Notes under the pieces: generated by a model
The model's input: only the letters and a program-made list of their open reading frames with translations
Database searches by the model: none
Told to the model about the DNA's origin: nothing
In this document: one piece after another, positions 5,317 to 7,356 of the stretch
Numbering within the stretch: position 1 is the stretch's first letter
Layout of the letters: every line of letters begins with the position of its first letter
Made by a program: the position numbers and the translations under genes
Source: an uncultured Flavobacteriia bacterium
GTDB taxonomy: Bacteria > Bacteroidota > Bacteroidia > Flavobacteriales_D > Crocinitomicaceae
Length of the DNA stretch: 7,356 nt
Direction of reading: 5' to 3'
NCBI GenBank assembly: GCA_903928365.1
Contig: CAIYQV010000413.1
Span: 1-7,356, forward strand

Positions 5317-6342
5317 TTGGATTCTCTTAGTATTGTTATTCTCAATTGGAACGGAAAGCACTTTCTGGAGAAATTTCTTCCGTCTGTCATCGCCTATTCC
5401 GGTCATGCTGAAATCATTGTTGCAGACAATGCCTCTACGGATGATTCGGTAGAATATGTGAAAGCTCACTTTCCACATATCAGAATCGTTAAAAACACTG
5501 AAAATGGGGGCTTTGCTAAAGGATATAATGACTCATTGAAACACATTGAATCCGATTTATATCTTCTTTTGAATAGTGACATCGAGGTTACCGAAGGATG
5601 GTTAGAACCTTTACTTCAAGCGATGAAAGATCCTCAGGTTGCCGGTTGTCAACCCAAGGTACTCGCCTATGATGAACGTTCTCGCTTTGAACATGCCGGT
5701 GCCTCAGGTGGATTCTTAGATAAGAACTATTTTCCTTTTTGTCGCGGTCGCATCTTTGATCAATTTGAGACGGATGAAGGCCAATATGATGGTACAACAG
5801 AAGTTTTTTGGGCCACAGGTGCAGCCTTATTGATTCGTTCTGATATCTTTCACCAATCTGGCGGTTTTGATGAAGCATTTTTCGCTCACATGGAAGAGAT
5901 CGATCTATGCTGGAGAATCAAAAAACAAGGTTACCGTTTTCTTGCCATTCCGGAATCAGTCATCTATCATGTGGGCGGGGGAACACTTCCCTATCTTTCA
6001 CCAAGAAAATCCTATCTAAACTTCCGAAACAGTCTTTACATGATCGTCAAAAACCACGACGGATGGCTTTTACCAAAATTGTTTTACCGCATGTTCCTGG
6101 ACGGAATTGCAGGAGTTCGATTCATGCTCAGGGGGGAATGGAAACAATTAGGCAGTGTTCTCAAAGCACATTATCATTTCTATCTTCATCTTGGCGCATT
6201 GCTCAAACAACGAAAACAAGTTCAAAAAAATTCCACTTCCTTCAATGCTTCCGGACTTTACCGAGGTAGCATTTTGTGGGCGCGCTATTTTAAAGGTGTG
6301 AGTCGTTTCAGCGACTTGAATCAGCGTCTTTTTTCAAAATAA
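5317..6342 (+). CDS. GT2-family glycosyltransferase (rhamnosyltransferase-like), TTG start
   Basis: A 341-residue cytosolic or membrane-associated enzyme expected to transfer a sugar from a nucleotide donor to a cell-surface glycan; donor and acceptor cannot be read. The N-terminal GT-A fold shows SIVILNWNG (5-13), VADNASTDDS (35-44) and NGGFAKGYN (63-71). LLLNSD (83-88) is the metal-binding DxD position, here NSD as is common in WbbL-like enzymes. WATGAALLIRSDIF and GGFDEAFFAHMEEIDLCWR (182-200) carry the acidic catalytic-base region, and YHVGGGT (217-223) follows. The C-terminal 110 residues are basic and amphipathic (RMFLDGIAGVRFMLRGEW), suiting membrane association. No ATG occurs near the N-terminus and an in-frame stop lies at 5311-5313. 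TTG 5317 is therefore the only reasonable start, and it gives the expected family N-terminus. It lies 10 bp after the GWxTD gene, and its end overlaps aroQ tail to tail by 22 bp. Confidence 0.9.
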   Translation: MDSLSIVILNWNGKHFLEKFLPSVIAYSGHAEIIVADNASTDDSVEYVKAHFPHIRIVKNTENGGFAKGYNDSLKHIESDLYLLLNSDIEVTEGWLEPLLQAMKDPQVAGCQPKVLAYDERSRFEHAGASGGFLDKNYFPFCRGRIFDQFETDEGQYDGTTEVFWATGAALLIRSDIFHQSGGFDEAFFAHMEEIDLCWRIKKQGYRFLAIPESVIYHVGGGTLPYLSPRKSYLNFRNSLYMIVKNHDGWLLPKLFYRMFLDGIAGVRFMLRGEWKQLGSVLKAHYHFYLHLGALLKQRKQVQKNSTSFNASGLYRGSILWARYFKGVSRFSDLNQRLFSK

Positions 6343-6734
6343 TTGAGTGCAAGCGCATAGCTCTCCAAACCAAATCCAAAAATACATCCCACACATACAG
6401 GGGAAAGCAAGGACTCATGTCTGAAAGGCTCTCGGGCTGAAATATTCGAAATATGCACTTCAACCACCGGCACTTTAATGGCATCAATGCAATCGCGCAA
6501 GGCAACCGATGTGTGGGTATAACCACCTGCATTTAGGACAATACCATCATGATTACTGGCTTGTAAGGTATTGATCAACTCACCTTCTACATTCGATTGA
6601 AAATAAGAGATCTCTGCTTGTGATGCTGCTTTTAGCTGACCTAAATAGTCTTCGAAGCTCTGATTGCCATATATTTGTGGGTCTCTGGTACCTAACAAAT
6701 TCAGGTTAGGTCCGTTTACAATGAGAATTTTCAT
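6321..6734 (-). CDS. aroQ: Type II 3-dehydroquinate dehydratase
   Basis: AroQ dehydrates 3-dehydroquinate to 3-dehydroshikimate, the third step of the shikimate pathway to aromatic amino acids. It is a cytosolic dodecamer in characterised members. At 137 residues it is slightly short but within the normal range. All expected active-site elements are present: NGPNLNLLGTRDPQIYG with Arg17 and the catalytic Tyr22, SNVEGELI (47-54), LNAGGYTHTSVALRD with Asn68, EVHISN with Glu92 and the catalytic His94, and AREPFRHES with Arg105. Ala69-Gly70-Gly71 replaces the more common Pro-Gly-Ala and is not at a catalytic residue. ATG 6734 gives the canonical MKILIVNGPN start. It is divergent from xerD with only 5 bp between start codons, so its promoter must lie within xerD coding sequence; I could not identify one. 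Its 3' end overlaps the glycosyltransferase gene by 22 bp. Confidence 0.96.
   Translation of the reverse strand: MKILIVNGPNLNLLGTRDPQIYGNQSFEDYLGQLKAASQAEISYFQSNVEGELINTLQASNHDGIVLNAGGYTHTSVALRDCIDAIKVPVVEVHISNISAREPFRHESLLSPVCVGCIFGFGLESYALALNYFEKRR
6670..6677 (+). promoter_or_regulatory. Possible xerD -7 element inside aroQ
   Basis: TATATTTG is an exact TAnnTTTG match on the plus strand, 62 bases before the xerD ATG and inside the aroQ coding region. The 5-bp gap between the two genes leaves no other room. No TTG lies at the preferred 19-base distance upstream, so support is weak and a chance match is possible. Confidence 0.3.
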
Positions 6735-6739
6735 ACGTT

Positions 6740-7356
6740 ATGCCTGCTTGGGACCGCTATATTAAGGATTTTGTTTCGTTTCTAAAAATCGAAAAGGGAC
6801 TCTCAGAAAACTCTATTCTGGCCTACCAGAATGATGTGCAGAAGTTGCGTGATTTCAGTGAAGCAAATCAAACTGATGCCATCGCTATCACTTACGACCA
6901 ACTGAAGGAATTTGTGGCCACTTTGTATGACCTGGGTTTGAGCGCACGCACACAGGCAAGGATCATCAGTGGCGTAAAGCAGTTCTTCCTCTTTCTACTG
7001 ATCGAAGACCTTGTGCAGGATGACCCCAGTGAGTTGCTGGAGATGCCCAAAATTGGACGCAAACTTCCTGAGGTACTTTCCATTGAAGAAATAGACCAGT
7101 TGATTTCGGCTGTTGACATGAGTAAGAATGAAGGCCACCGGAACAGGGCCATCCTTGAAACACTATATAGTTGTGGATTACGGGTTTCAGAACTGGTAAA
7201 CCTTCGGTTTTCTGACCTGTTCTTCGAAGAAGGTTTTATTCGGGTGATCGGAAAAGGAAATAAGGAACGACTTGTTCCAGTTAGTAAAAGCGTCGAAAAA
7301 GAGATTGGAATATACAACGACCATATCCGACGACATCAGCATATTCAACCAGGAAA
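6740..7356 (+). CDS. xerD: Site-specific tyrosine recombinase XerD, 3'-truncated by window edge
   Basis: XerD acts with a partner recombinase at dif to resolve chromosome dimers, using a tyrosine nucleophile. The frame from ATG 6740 is open to the window end (205 codons visible of about 300). It starts MPAWDRYIKDFVSFLKIEKGLS. Residues about 5-90 form the SAM-like DNA-binding domain (NSILAYQNDVQKLRDF, ARIISGVKQFFLFL). The linker contains DPSELLEMPKIGRKLPEVLS, and the catalytic domain begins near residue 112. Catalytic Arg148 in CGLRVSEL and Lys172 in GKGNKER fall at the same numbers as in E. coli XerD. The HxxR motif, second His and Tyr lie past the edge. XerD rather than XerC is favoured by overall similarity, the R148/K172 numbering and the aroQ neighbour, but the assignment is by eye. 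No Shine-Dalgarno is seen. Confidence 0.93.
   Translation, partial: MPAWDRYIKDFVSFLKIEKGLSENSILAYQNDVQKLRDFSEANQTDAIAITYDQLKEFVATLYDLGLSARTQARIISGVKQFFLFLLIEDLVQDDPSELLEMPKIGRKLPEVLSIEEIDQLISAVDMSKNEGHRNRAILETLYSCGLRVSELVNLRFSDLFFEEGFIRVIGKGNKERLVPVSKSVEKEIGIYNDHIRRHQHIQPG

Overview
The window reads as ordinary chromosome of a Bacteroidota bacterium. Several things point there. The start codons lack Shine-Dalgarno sequences. Both tRNA loci are preceded by the Bacteroidota-type promoter (TTG, 19 nt, TAnnTTTG). One gene encodes a GWxTD-domain protein. aroQ and xerD are arranged head to head. The FolC and AroQ sequences carry variants I associate with this phylum (LLDVSHNEDG, LNAGGYTHT). I cannot place it below phylum.

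Layout, left to right. (1) The 3' nine-tenths of folC, cut by the left edge. (2) A tRNA locus with its own promoter: a 3'-truncated tRNA-like copy, an intact tRNA-Val(UAC), then a perfect-hairpin terminator. (3) A 40-codon remnant of a small GIY-YIG nuclease gene. (4) An exported coiled-coil protein of unknown function. (5) Converging on it with a 23 bp 3' overlap, a 12-TM MFS drug/H+ antiporter of the TetA-like group. (6) A tRNA-Ser(UGA) on the minus strand with promoter and terminator. (7) A probable two-gene operon: a secreted GWxTD-domain protein followed 10 bp later by a GT2 glycosyltransferase that must start at TTG. (8) aroQ on the minus strand, overlapping the glycosyltransferase 3' end by 22 bp. 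(9) xerD on the plus strand, starting only 5 bp from the aroQ start and cut by the right edge.

Most genes are housekeeping functions of unrelated pathways: folate polyglutamylation, shikimate pathway, chromosome dimer resolution, tRNAs. I see no CRISPR array, insertion sequence, prophage, toxin-antitoxin pair or defence island, and no convincing evidence of a new multi-gene system. The most interesting points are small: the half-duplicated tRNA with a 28-nt perfect repeat, the matching promoter architecture at the two tRNA loci, the extreme packing of aroQ/xerD, and the uncharacterised GWxTD-GT2 pair.
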